NCBI GenBank assembly: GCA_018857735.1
Contig: JABMCL010000715.1
Location: forward strand, 1,461,896-1,525,895
Length of the DNA stretch: 64,000 nucleotides
Direction: 5' to 3'
Origin: Alviniconcha marisindica
Lineage: Eukaryota; Mollusca; Gastropoda; Provannidae
Position 1 is the stretch's first letter. Every line of letters begins with the position of its first letter. The notes beneath the pieces were generated by a model. That model was not told the DNA's origin and ran no database searches. It saw only the letters and a list, made by a program, of their open reading frames with translations. Below, piece after piece: positions 34,731 through 45,544 of this stretch. The position numbers and the translations under genes were made by a program.

Positions 34731-35085
34731 TCATTTAAGGGCCCACAATCAACATGTCGATTATTCTGGCGCCTATAACAGGTCTCTCTCAAACCAAAAA
34801 ACAAAAAACGGCAAAAGAAGAAGACTGAAGAATAAAACAGGAATAACTGGCTGTGGCTCGTTTGTGGTTGCATACTTCCAGCCTGCTGCTTCCATCGACC
34901 GTTTACATCCTTTGGAGGAAGGTGCCGGAAAGCGATGCTCGGAGTGTGCAGTGTACCTACCCGGCGGACTGTCCTCCTATCGCGTACAGTGTAACCGCTA
35001 CCCGGTGGCCGGATTGTCCTTCTCAGTAGCCTATCGCGTACATTCACGTGTAACCTACCCGGCGGAGTGTCCTCAGTCCCGGTGT
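34731..35085. other. Repeat mosaic
   Basis: Contains a stretch matching 27100-27180 in inverted orientation (near 34830-34900). There is also a terminus of the Mutator-like MITE (34912-34950) and three degenerate ~40-60 bp units with CTACCCGGCGGANTGTCCT (34948-35080). No gene. Confidence 0.5.
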
Positions 35086-35086
35086 C

Positions 35087-35164
<78 letters not shown>
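35086..35164 (+). repeat. (TA)n-(GA)n microsatellite
   Basis: TA run to 35122, then GA run to 35164. Confidence 0.97.
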
Positions 35165-35167
<3 letters not shown>

Positions 35168-35176
35168 AGGACTAGG

Positions 35177-35430
35177 GTTCCAGGCGAGATCAAGAGGAGC
35201 CGGGGAGATGGAGCTGGACCCTCAAGTTAGCCCAGAAGAGATCATGAGCAGGGAGGTGGAACTGGGCTGCGAAAGTTGGACTTCTTTCGCGGCTTCGGGT
35301 TGTTCCTCAACAGCAGTGCAGCTTCAGTGCCCAGTGCACTAGTTCTCAGTGGCGGCGGTCCACGGTCTCTCCGGTCTTTTTCGGGCGGTATCAGTCAGTC
35401 CGCGGTCGAGCCTTCACTCTCTCGCCCTCT

Positions 35431-35476
<46 letters not shown>

Positions 35477-35525
35477 TATATGACAACCTCAACCTCGCTT
35501 CTGTGGACGTAAAGCAAAACTGATG
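35177..35525 (+). repeat. Third copy of the ~400-bp repeat, with a 46-base C run
   Basis: Matches the units at 29236-30035, but lacks about 60 bp in the middle. Contains poly-C at about 35431-35476 and ends TTCTGTGGACGTAAAGC. A GA microsatellite (35529-35585) follows. Confidence 0.8.
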
Positions 35526-35544
35526 GTCCGAGAGAGAGAGAGAG

Positions 35545-35589
<45 letters not shown>

Positions 35590-35884
35590 GGCATTATGAA
35601 CCATTTCACGTGGGTGACCGTGAGCAGGCCTGATAACTTGAAGCCGGCAGTAGTTTATCATGAAGTGCCGCTCTAGTAACGGCATTGCAACTATACAAAT
35701 AAGATTATTATTTTAGACTAAAAGTGCACACATAGAAACTAGTTCAATCCTGGGTTTGAACCACACACAAAATGCCGGCGGCCGCGCCTGAGGGCTGAGG
35801 CCGGTTGCGTAATACTGACCGGCTGTGCCGGGAAGGCTCACTCAGTGGTCAGTGACTGGCTCGTCAAGAGGTGATGTCTCGCCG

Positions 35885-35945
35885 GGTTTGTCCCTACTGA
35901 ATATGTCAGCCCGACATCTCAGTCTGGTGAGGACATTAAGCCCCA
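35885..35945 (+). repeat. SINE tail fragment
   Basis: TGTCCCTACTGAATATGTCA and CTGGTGAGGACATTAAGCCC resemble the second tail block of the two-tail SINE. No head was recognised. Confidence 0.45.
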
Positions 35946-35949
35946 CATC

Positions 35950-36460
35950 TATCATTGGCGGGAGCTGCCACAAGTATTATTTTTGTCGCGACAAACACGA
36001 CAAAAGACTCCACAAAGTCAGTCACGACAAAAGACGTGTTTTCAGTGCTGCGATGACAAAATTTCCGTGCCACGACAAATTTTTGTCGCGCCAAACATAT
36101 CACTGGCGGGAGCTGCCACAAATATCATTTTTGTCGTGACAAACACGCATTTGTCGCGACAAAATGCGTCTTTGTCCCGACAAAAGTATGCTTGCAGCTA
36201 CACTAAAACTTTTGTCGCGACAAAATATATTTGTCAGTCAGTCGCGACAACTCAGTGAAAGTGTTGCGTGTCAGTTACGTGTTTGTCGCGACAAAAATTA
36301 TACTTGTGGCGACAGCTCCCGCCAATGATAACAATATGCAAGTATCGTTTTTGTCGTGACAAAACTTTTTTTAGGGTCGCGACAAAAATGATGTTTGTGG
36401 CAACTCCCGCCAATGACGATACAAAAATGATATTTGTGGCAGCTCCCACCGGCCAATGAT
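35950..36460. mobile_element. Foldback-like element rich in TTTGTCGCGACAAA palindromes
   Basis: The left end carries ATTGGCGGGAGCTGCCACAA (near 35954) with a second copy near 36103. The right end has three inverse copies (near 36304, 36393 and 36433). Each is followed inward by a short AT spacer and a TTTTTGTCGCGACAAA-type palindrome. Perfect TTGTCGCGACAA 12-mers lie at 35983, 36151, 36212 and 36283, with at least five near-copies. The mirrored arrangement suggests a foldback transposon. A cluster of binding sites is an alternative reading. Confidence 0.7.
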
Positions 36461-36769
36461 ACACATCAACATCCACTATCTCGCAGCGGCCAGGATCGGA
36501 AACACGCATTAAACGTGAAATTAGTGCTCCTGCGATGCTTGCTGATTTTGCGTCTGCCATGGCCGGCTCAGTTGGGCGGAGAGTGAAGAGCTTCTTGCAT
36601 GTCACACCGACGTTGCGGAATCAGTGTCGTGCCATCGAGGCTTTGATCAAGGCGGATATGCTGCTGCTTGGAATATATAGAAACACTAAAGTTTGATAAA
36701 CGATCGTGCGCAACACACACACACACACACCTCAGTGACTCCGCAAACGTAGCGATAGTATGGCACATT

Positions 36770-37294
36770 TTACACACGTGTGGATGCACACTTTTTGGAT
36801 GCCGTCACGTGACAAAGCGCCCACGTGAGGGCATGCACCAACCTGTTCCTAGCTCTACAGCTGTACAGCCACATTGATCTAAGCCCAAAATTGATACAGT
36901 TTCTCAGTGTTTGTTCTATATTAGCCAACATGGTGGCGAGAAAGAAAAAAGGAAATAGTTTTGCTTGTAAAAGAAGGTGTCTGGTTATGCTTGAATATAT
37001 TTTCAAGGCGGGGGAGGGTCAAAGAGAGAGCGAACCTATAAATCCCTTACCGGGCCTCCTCTGTGGCCTATTGCAGCTAAAATTAGACATACACATGCTT
37101 CTTGTCGCGTGACTTTCATCCCGCACTGCTGTAAACACGTGACGTCAGAAAGCAGTGCCGTTTGACACGTGAGGTACAGCATGCATGCACCGCCAGAAAA
37201 CGGTGACCAACCCATGGTTTAGAGACGATGTCTAGTATTCGCAAAATGAAACAGCCTGCTTTCTTTACTTGCTTGTCATCCCGCGTAGTCCCCA
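36770..37294 (+). promoter_or_regulatory. cwo: Candidate cwo promoter with five E-boxes and a CRE
   Basis: Perfect CACGTG hexamers lie at 36775-36780, 36806-36811, 36822-36827, 37136-37141 and 37166-37171. A palindromic CRE, TGACGTCA, lies at 37140-37147 and overlaps the fourth. A TATA-like CTATAAAT is at 37036-37043. The start codon follows at 37295, with an in-frame TAG at 37286-37288. Random expectation for CACGTG is about one per 4 kb, so five in 400 bp is a strong excess. In insects, cwo is activated by CLOCK-CYCLE at E-boxes and its own product represses E-box promoters. The start site itself is not proven. Confidence 0.65.
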
Positions 37295-37377
37295 ATGGAT
37301 GCAGATGATTCGTTTATCTCTCAGGATAGTGCCTGTGCACACACGCCAAAAACTGCCGGGGACGATCTCGCAAATTC
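37295..37377 (+). CDS. cwo: cwo exon 1 (first coding exon)
   Basis: Encodes MDADDSFISQDSACAHTPKT plus seven more residues and the first two bases of a serine codon. The donor GTAAGT follows at 37378. The upstream in-frame TAG at 37286-37288 fixes the start at this ATG. The phase (two bases over) fits the acceptor at 49813/49814 exactly and restores TCG. The peptide is acidic and low in known motifs, as usual for N termini of this family. Joining rests on splice phase and promoter context only, because the residues themselves are not conserved enough to recognise. An unseen additional exon in the 12.4-kb intron is possible. Confidence 0.62.
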
Positions 37378-37515
37378 GTAAGTTGCAAGTGTTTATCACT
37401 TTATGTGTGTGTTTGAACATAATTCTAAGGAAATGTGAAGTTTTTGACATGACCAGTTTAACATAAAATCATTCCCAGTTATGCCTATGGCTATGGTTAC
37501 TGTTGAGGACAAATC

Positions 37516-37517
<2 letters not shown>

Positions 37518-37558
<41 letters not shown>
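37518..37558 (+). repeat. (AC)n microsatellite
   Basis: About 40 bp AC run, 140 bp into intron 1. Confidence 0.97.
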
Positions 37559-37562
<4 letters not shown>

Positions 37563-38589
37563 ATGATCATACAATGTATCATACAATGATGGGGTATGTT
37601 TCCACATAAATAATGGCTCATTCTGGCAAAATACTGTTCGGTCAGATGATTCTCTGCGTATCTTTACAGTAACGCCAATTTTCATTTCATTCATGTGTAT
37701 GGACCAGAATGGTATTTTTCATTCTTACTCTTAATACTTGTTAAATTTTTGGAGCAATAATGACCATTACACATAAAAAAAGAAGCCCACCCCCACCCCC
37801 ACCCCCCACACACATGCACACAGTCACACACACACACAAGGTGCAGATTACTGATGAGTGTCATAATATGAGATATGTTGTGGTATTGTATATACATATA
37901 ATATATGAGCCATAATATTAATAATGATAATAATAATGGATAGCTGTTGTAGACTGGAAATGTTTTTGCAAAAGAAAAACTTTGTGTGCTAACACGCAAT
38001 TGAGACGCATCATATTTATCTATGGTCACAGGAACCTATGACTATGTAGGTTTGAGAAAATGCCTGTCTAAGATGAAATTCTTGAGTTGTTTTTTAAAGT
38101 TCTTGAGTACTCTGAGTTGACTGAGTTGGGCGATTTAACATTTAACAGACTGGCAGGCAGCAAATTCCTGACAGATGGACTGATGAAACTGAAACTAGTG
38201 AAAGACCACTAAATGATTTACCAAGAAATTTCAAATTATATTTCAGAATTTTTAAAAGCTTCTCTCTTGAGATGGGGCATGTGTTCTTGTGTGTTAGAAT
38301 TTAAATGTTTGATATGTGCAGAGCAAAGCTGAAAGGTAAGACGGGAGCGTACTGTCATAGTGATGGTATACGAAAGTTGCTATCTTGTACTGACAGCAGA
38401 ATTTTAAACTAATTACAGACAACCAATGGAGTTCATTTAACAGTTGTGCTACGTGATCTCACAAAGTTATGTTTCCTCAGAACAAGCCATGCTTTACTGT
38501 TCCGAACCCTCTTCTGCAATCAACCTGTTCTGCAGGCAGACCAGCCAAGACTGAGTTGCAGTAGTAAAGGCAGGAGGACTTTTTCAGAT

Positions 38590-38940
38590 CATAATTGTAT
38601 GGGAGCGGGATGGGGAGTGAGGGAAGCAGGTTCGAAGCATGAATCAAGAGTCACAAGTCAGAGGTTACTATAACATAACTTTTATTTGCACCAACCAGGA
38701 AACAGTGTAGGCTCTCCCCTGAGATGGACACATGAAAACCAGCCACAACAGCTAACAAACAACCTGCCTCTGCAAGGACACTGGGGAAAAGGGACGCTGC
38801 TGGCCCAGTGCACAAGTTCTAACACTTTAGATAACTGGGGCCATAAAACTCCCACCCAATCAAAAAGGAAAAGAAACCGGAAAGAAAGGTTAAAGGGTCA
38901 TGGCCTGAAACACATACAATACACTCAATTACATCAATAT
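38590..38940 (+). repeat. Dispersed repeat, deletion derivative of 27310-29235
   Basis: Shares GAGCGGGATGGGGAGTGAGG and CACCAACCAGGAAACAGTGT at the left. It shares CATAAAACTCCCACCCAATC and GTTAAAGGGTCAT at the right, with the interior missing. Confidence 0.7.
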
Positions 38941-39124
38941 GATTAGATAGATGCTAAGCATCATAATTCAAGTAATGGGGCACTACAAATGCTGCTGTTT
39001 TGATCTTGCAGGGAGAAAGTCTGGCCAATTATAAATATAACTGTGAGGTATTTTAGTTTTTACAGAAGTTTAACATCTGCCAACTCACTGTTTACCACTG
39101 TACCAACTCTGAGATAGGACAAAG

Positions 39125-39470
39125 CGCCAGCAGCCATTATGTGAGTTTTGTCAGCATGAGCTTATTGCTGTCCATCCATGACAAAACATCAATACATGTC
39201 TGAATCAAAGAACAAAATTCATCAGATGGTACACTTTGTGAGAGTGCAATACCATCAGCATACTTGAGAGAGTCACACTCATGGAATCATGATCAGAAAT
39301 GACATGCGACAGAGGCTGGAAGTACAGTGTGAACAAAGCAGCTCCCAGAATGGAACCCAGGGGTACTCCGTACACAAGGGGGTTATGACCAGGAGAGAGA
39401 CAATTTCTTTTGCCTTTGATCACAGACATCGGATGCAAACCACTCAAGACCAACACCATGAACTCCAAAA
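39125..39470 (-). pseudogene. LINE reverse transcriptase fragment (palm)
   Basis: Encodes GVPLGSILGAALFTLYFQPL, the conserved VPQGSVLGP-type RT motif. After a frame slip comes SLKYADGIALSQSVPSDEF, in which the catalytic YADD has become YADG. Degenerate, within cwo intron 1 on the opposite strand. Confidence 0.82.
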
Positions 39471-39617
39471 GCCACCTTTAACCTGCATTGCCTCTCTGTA
39501 TCATTTGCTCAGAGTCTGGTCTTAGCCTCCAGCAAGCTGGTAGTGGTATTGTTAGTCCCCTGGCCACAATCCCCAAGAACAGTGGGGATGCAGGGTTGGT
39601 CCAGTGGGGACAGCAAT

Positions 39618-40664
39618 GAACGACTATTGTAGTTTAGATCAGGTGAAGTTTCAAAGCATAGAGGATGCCTGCAAACTAGCCAAGCCTGGCTCTTGGTGTG
39701 CTAAAGTTGACCTTCAGTCAGCTTATTGTTTAGAAACTATCCATCCTGATGACTATTGTACAAAGTGACTGGGCTAAAATGAAAATTTAGTAGGCAGGAC
39801 AGTGACTGGGCTTCTTACCTCTTCGATACCATTACCAGGCTGCCCTTTGGTGCCAGATGGGGCCCTGCTATTTCGCATCACATATCACAGGCAGTTCATA
39901 GACCTGTGTATTTGTAGGAGAGGTTATATGGACGTGGTAGTGTACATTGGTGACTTTCAGATTGTAGCTCCTACCTATGACCTATGTAATGACACCGTGC
40001 ATGGCATCCTGATAGTGATAAGACCTTTAAGGAAATCAGGGTTTAACATCAGCTGGCCGAAGATTGTGGGGACTGTTAAGGAAATTAGGTAGTGCCAGAT
40101 GGGACCCTGCGATTTTGCGTCTCATATCACAGGCAGTTCATAGACCTGTGTATTCATAGGAGAGGTTATATGGACGTGGTAGTGTACATTGATGACTTTC
40201 TGATTGCAGCTCCTACCTATGACCTATGTAATGACACCTTGCATGGCATCCTGATAAGACTTTTAAGGAAATTAGGGTTTAACATCAGCTGGCTGAAGAT
40301 GGTGGGACCTACGAAATTGATCAACACCAACACAGTGAACTGCACTATTTCCCTTGGACCTAATAAACTGAATAAACTGGATGCAAAACATGACGAATTT
40401 TGGGCATGCAAACATGCAGACAGGCAAGTTGACAGGTGTCAACAAGGAGGCAATTTCTTTTTGCAATGCATACTGGACTCAACTGCAACCCAGAAGCATG
40501 CCAAGCATAAATCTAAACTATCACATGAACTCAAGCGAGATCTAGTTTGGTGGAAAACACATTTGCATGCAAGGGTATTCTGTATTTTGAGAGCAGTCAA
40601 AAACCCATACTGTGCATGTACTGATGAAGATGTGTGTAACACAGCAGCAGGTGCCTTCTGGTAG
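39618..40664 (+). pseudogene. DIRS/Ngaro-like reverse transcriptase and RNase H with an internal tandem duplication
   Basis: Upstream RT motifs read LAKPGSWCAKVDLQSAY and IHPDDYC. The segment RRGYMDVVVYIDDFLIAAPT carries the catalytic YIDD box and occurs twice, about 242 bp apart. The first copy, near 39925-39960, has IGDF instead of IDDF. After the second copy come NTVNCTISLGPNKLNKLDA and LVWWKTHLHARV, then CNTAAGAFW, an RNase H segment typical of DIRS-type elements. Frame changes at 39770 and 40090 break it. No tyrosine recombinase was found. Confidence 0.8.
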
Positions 40665-42888
40665 GGATGTTGGCAATATGACTTTGTCAGTTTGTACCAA
40701 AAAGTGTGCATGAAAATAGGACAATGGGGGTGGAAAATAATGTTGCTGGTAGATTAAAACTAGAGGTGTTTTTGAAATGTGCACAATGCTTGCTAGGAAA
40801 GATTTCTTGAAAGCAAAAGATGACTTTTATACTTTTGAAGATATTTGCTGAGAAAGGTTGTAAAAGGCTGTATGTCATACATAATATAGTACAGCATGCA
40901 CAGTTCATTATGTCTTCATTTCTGCACAGGTATGTACAAAATCAAGTCACATTATTATTAGGGCAAACCTCCCCTACTATTTTTATGCCCAATTTTGTAC
41001 ACGTATATAATTTTTAACACACGTTTGTGAAATGATGATTGTTGTAATCTCTTATGAATGATGTAAGGCCATATCTCAACATTTCTGAATGTAACAAGAA
41101 ATACGCCCTTTCATGCCATATATAGTGCAATCACTTGTGTGACACAAGTGAATGCAATAAACACAATGTGAAGAATTTTTTTCAATTTGCATTTCCAGGG
41201 CAGAGAAAAAGAGACACCCCCCATAACAAAACAAAACATGAAATAACTGTAATTTGTGTTTACAAAGAAACTGAAACTGATGAAAAATTAAAATACACGT
41301 ATTTCATTAAAACGTCTGTGGATCAAGATTTAAAATGTTTCTGTGCTCAGTTTGTTCAAGCAGCATCATACAGTTGAACAAACAGCTCCATTCTAACAAA
41401 CAAGTAAAAATGTAAAAAGAAACAGAAAATAGGATATCTTTTGGGTGAGAAAAAAAAGAATACTCTAACTGTAATAATTTCTTTGTTTTTATAGTTATAT
41501 TGAATCATATGATCATGCCAACTGGTAACTATTTTATTATCTTTTCTGCAAGTCTCATTTATGTGCTGATGACTAATGAGGGAAAATGGATAGAAAATGA
41601 TTACTAGTATTACTTCTTTCTTTTTAAAACAGGAAACTTGAAATAAGTGATTCCTGACAGTCAGGTCTAGTCAGACCATGCTAAAAAAGAGAGAGACAGA
41701 CAGAGGTTGGGGTGGGAGGTATTTTCCAGGTCAGAGAAAAAAAGACACCCCCAAAACAAAACAGTCACAACATGTACTTTTATCAGACAACACAACCAAG
41801 CTCAAACAGCAACAGTTGTAATCCTTTTATTTCACACCAGTAGGCAAAACTAGAGAAACAATAATTGGCTAAATCTTTAGTGGATAGTGACAATAAACAG
41901 TATTGATTAAATGTGACATGTTGATTAATCATCACCAAAGGAAATGAGCTGACACAGTTTCAAAATTTGCCATCGTGCAACAAATTCACAGCCCTTTTTC
42001 AAACCCACCATGTGTTATCAACACATGCAGTCAGCACGCCATTAATGGCTACATCCGTGAGGTGAATAAAGGCAAAAGTTGGTGGTGAAAATGCAAAATG
42101 GTTACACGTCACCAACGGACATAATTTTGGACTCGGAACTTGAAGTTAAATTTTTCAGCAGATGAAAAACTCTAGAAACATGACTCCAACTTTGTTGAAC
42201 GTGCAGGAACTATTTTAGTTCTGTGGAGAGTGAATTCCACAGCAAATGCAATGGTTACAAGAGCAGATGACGTTTGTGTTCATCACCTGTATAGACACAG
42301 TGGGTGACACTTAACCTTTGCATTTTCAATGTGAATTTTCTCAGAAACAAAAACACCTAAACATTGTCATTGTCAGTGATATCAGTGGAAGTTTATTTTT
42401 ACAGTTTTCGGGTTACATGCAAGTTGAACACAATGATGCAAGTTCAACATTGGTACAAATGATATGAGCCGATCATGCCGAAGTGTCCCACTTTTTGGCA
42501 GCCATTTTGCATCCAAAAGAGCAATGTTTTTCATCCTTTTCGTGTGTTCTTTGATACACAGCTTGTTCATAACTACTTTTATTCCTAAAGTCTCCTCTGT
42601 AAGGTAGGCCAAACAGTTAAATAAATAATTAATCATGAGGATCAGTGCAAGTCCACAAATAGAGGAGGTGTCGCTGGGAGCGCCTTTTGGCACAGGCTCA
42701 AATAAAGCAAATTCTGTCAAACATCAGTATTACAACAAAGTAACGTTTCTCCAATTTTCAGCATATAAAACAAACCAACAAACCTTACTTGAGTCACAAA
42801 ATAAACAACAAAAAGATGAATCAAGCAAAATAAACAACAAAAAGTTGAATCTAGCAAAAAAACACCAGAAGACAATTTACATTAAGAC

Positions 42889-42890
<2 letters not shown>
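40665..42890. other. Intron 1 sequence without recognised genes
   Basis: AT-rich. A direct repeat of about 40 bp (CAGAGAAAAAGAGACACCCC and similar) occurs near 41200 and 41730. Nothing else was assigned. Confidence 0.45.

Positions 42891-42891
<1 letters not shown>

Positions 42892-42953
<62 letters not shown>
42892..42953 (+). repeat. (AC)n microsatellite
   Basis: About 62 bp uninterrupted AC. Confidence 0.98.
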
Positions 42954-42954
<1 letters not shown>

Positions 42955-42959
42955 ATTAT

Positions 42960-44270
42960 AATGGTACATCTGTTCTGTGTGTTTTTTATGCAAATTGTTC
43001 AGTGCCTCATTTCCACATGGCAAGTCTCTGTGGCGTGTGCAAAACAGCAGAAAGCTCAGTGCTCGGAAAAAAGAATTGGCACCACCAGCCCTTTGTGGGT
43101 GCTTTGCAGTGCTGTCTTGACTGCCCTCTGGCCCTCTTCCTTGTCTGCTCTAGGAGTGGATCCTCTACTGCCAGTCTGTGTCTGTACCTTCTGCTGTTAT
43201 CCGCATTTGTTGAGAGTTTCTTCATAGTCATACCTCTGAGCATGAAGTGCTATGAACTTGAAATTAGAATACCAGTAATCACAAACTGTCACCACAGCCT
43301 ACTGATCATGTGATATGCTCAGTACAAACATGTCATTGTTAAACCCACTCACTCTGACCTCTAACTCTAACACATAATTATCAAGTACTCAGTTCTCAGA
43401 GCTATTACTAACAAGTAACATCAGCTGGGCCTCATAAAACCTCATCACCTTACCTTACAATAATATTTGAACGATCATGAGAAGGTTTTTAAAATTTCAT
43501 GCAAATGTTTGCTGGAAAAAAAATTGAGCCCTGTTGTGTTGTATAGATCAGAACACACATGATATTTCCAGCAATTTCCCAAAAAGCGAGGCTGTTGTTT
43601 TTGAGTTGTATGATGTTTTTAGTTTGATATTACAACACATCTGATGTTTGATAGAGCAACTTTTGGGAGCAATTGACCGAAAATATCAACAATCATGAAT
43701 GTTGATGTATTACCCATATATAAATTATGTTTTCAACATACTAATCAGTGATACTCCATGTGATTGCAATTTGTTTGTAAGCAAAGTTACACAGATCACT
43801 TGGTACATCGATGTCCTGTTTTGGCAGTCAAATTTCAGTGGGGGTTTTCTGCATGTTACGACTACATATTAAAACCAGCTGAAGTCTGGTTGCTGAAAGT
43901 ACATGTACTAAATATTCATTCATCCATGCACACATTCAACACACAGTTTCAAAGAAAAATGGTTTTCAACATTAACATTCTTTTATTTTCAGCTGAAGTG
44001 CATAACCCCCTGCATTAGCACCTTTTGGCACAAACTCATATGATAACTGGGACAGGATTAATGTGGAAACTTCTTCAAAGTCCACTTGCTTACAAGTATA
44101 AGAGCTACCCATCATCATTGTTATTCTTATACAGGCAGAGGCTACTACTGAGGAGAAAGTGACTGATGCCATCCCAGCTACCATTGAAGACCACAGATTA
44201 CTCAAGAAAATTTGGATTCATGTGTAAAGATGCAGGGACAGGAAGAGGTTGAATGGGAAGGGGTCATTGG
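42960..44270. other. Intron 1 sequence without recognised genes
   Basis: No exon, repeat family or RNA gene could be supported. Confidence 0.4.
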
Positions 44271-44419
44271 TGTTTAGGAAAGCAGATTGTCTTCCTAGAT
44301 ATGTCAGCTGATCATTATTTTTAGTATTGGCACAAAATATTAGTAGTGTGATTTCACACTTTTGAATGCCACCATCTTTTCATTATATACCACCACTAGT
44401 ACCAGTGTTCATTGTTTCA
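44271..44419 (+). repeat. 5' LTR
   Basis: 149 bp, TG...CA ends, aligned with the 3' LTR along its whole length with roughly 15 differences by eye, most of them in one block in the middle. Confidence 0.92.
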
Positions 44420-44438
44420 TGGTGTCAGAAATGTCGTA

Positions 44439-45544
44439 ATGCAGAACCTAAACTGGCTAAAGCCACCAAGTAAGTTCTCATTCAAGCCCAAAGAGTGGTC
44501 GGCGTGGATCAAACAGTTTTGTCATTACCACAACGCAAGCAAGTTGGCTGCAGAGGCAGGCGAAACCCAGCATGACACCCTGCTATATGTGATGGGAGAG
44601 GAGTCTGAGAAGATTTTTGAAACACTTCACTTTGGAACTGTGGCAGTTGGTGAAGGGGGAGGGGTGAGAGAAGTGCCAGAATGAGACACTGTCTTCGAAA
44701 CAAGTTTGATTTGTACTTTCTGGTGAAAAGAAACATTATTCATGAGAGAACGAAGTTCCAAGAAAGGAAGCAGTATGACTGTGAAACCATTGAGGAGTAT
44801 TTATAGATCTCTCCATGCCCTCATAGATCATTGTGAGTACATTGACATTGAAGACCAAGTTCGGGACAGATTTGTTGTAGGCTTGACAGATAGTTACATA
44901 GTAGGTTGAAAGACAAGCTGCAACTCGTCCATGAACTGAATCTGGCTAAAGCTCTAGAGATAGCTAGGCAACATGAGCAGATTAAACTTCAGATGAGACA
45001 AAAAGGCAGAAGCGCTGCATCAGATGAAGCAGCAAAGGCAGGATCTAGGGGGAGAGGAAGGTTCAGAGGTCAGCACAGCACTTCACACAGAGGGAAGATG
45101 TGCAGGGGTCATGGACCTTCAAATGTTCACAACCTAGGAAGTCAGGACACTCAGAAGTGTGGTTGGTGTGGCTGTGGTCATGGTAGAGGACATTGTCCAG
45201 CTGTGGGTCAGCAGTGCCAAAAGTGTCACAAGAAAGAACATTTTGAGCGTATGTGCAACAGTGTACGAGAAGTTAGGAAAGACCACGAAGAAGTAGGTAC
45301 AGATGAAGAAGAAGAATTTCTCCTTGAGTCAGTTATCACAGATAACACAAAACTGAAGATCAAAGGCACTGAAGTGCATTTTAAGACAGACATAGGTGTT
45401 GACGTCACCATTATCAATGAGCGGACTTATGAGAAGTTCAAGAATAAGCCAAAGCTGTCAGCTACACACATCACACTCACTTTGCCAGGCGGTAGTTCTT
45501 TGCCAAGACTGTTGTCAAAAACAAACCATTCAGGTTTCGAGTGA
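44439..45544 (+). pseudogene. gag and protease of the intron-1 gypsy element
   Basis: Gag begins MQNLNWLKPPSKFSFKPKEW. The frame is broken at 44684 and resumes at about 44906. A zinc-knuckle region follows (CGWCGCGHGRGHC, then CQKCHKKEHFERMC). The protease active site reads FKTDIGVDVTII, so the catalytic DTG triad is changed to DIG. Gag proteins form the particle and the knuckle binds RNA. Here the change plus stops indicate a dead copy. Confidence 0.88.

Noticed and set aside
35983..36294. CRISPR-like array of 12-mers
   Set aside because: Repeats are palindromic, unevenly spaced and inverted between halves, in a eukaryotic genome.
36825..37112. 95-codon frame upstream of cwo
   Set aside because: Crosses the E-box region and TATA-like site, no domain and no good splice donor. 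The in-frame-stop-bounded ATG at 37295 with a phase-matched donor is the better first exon.
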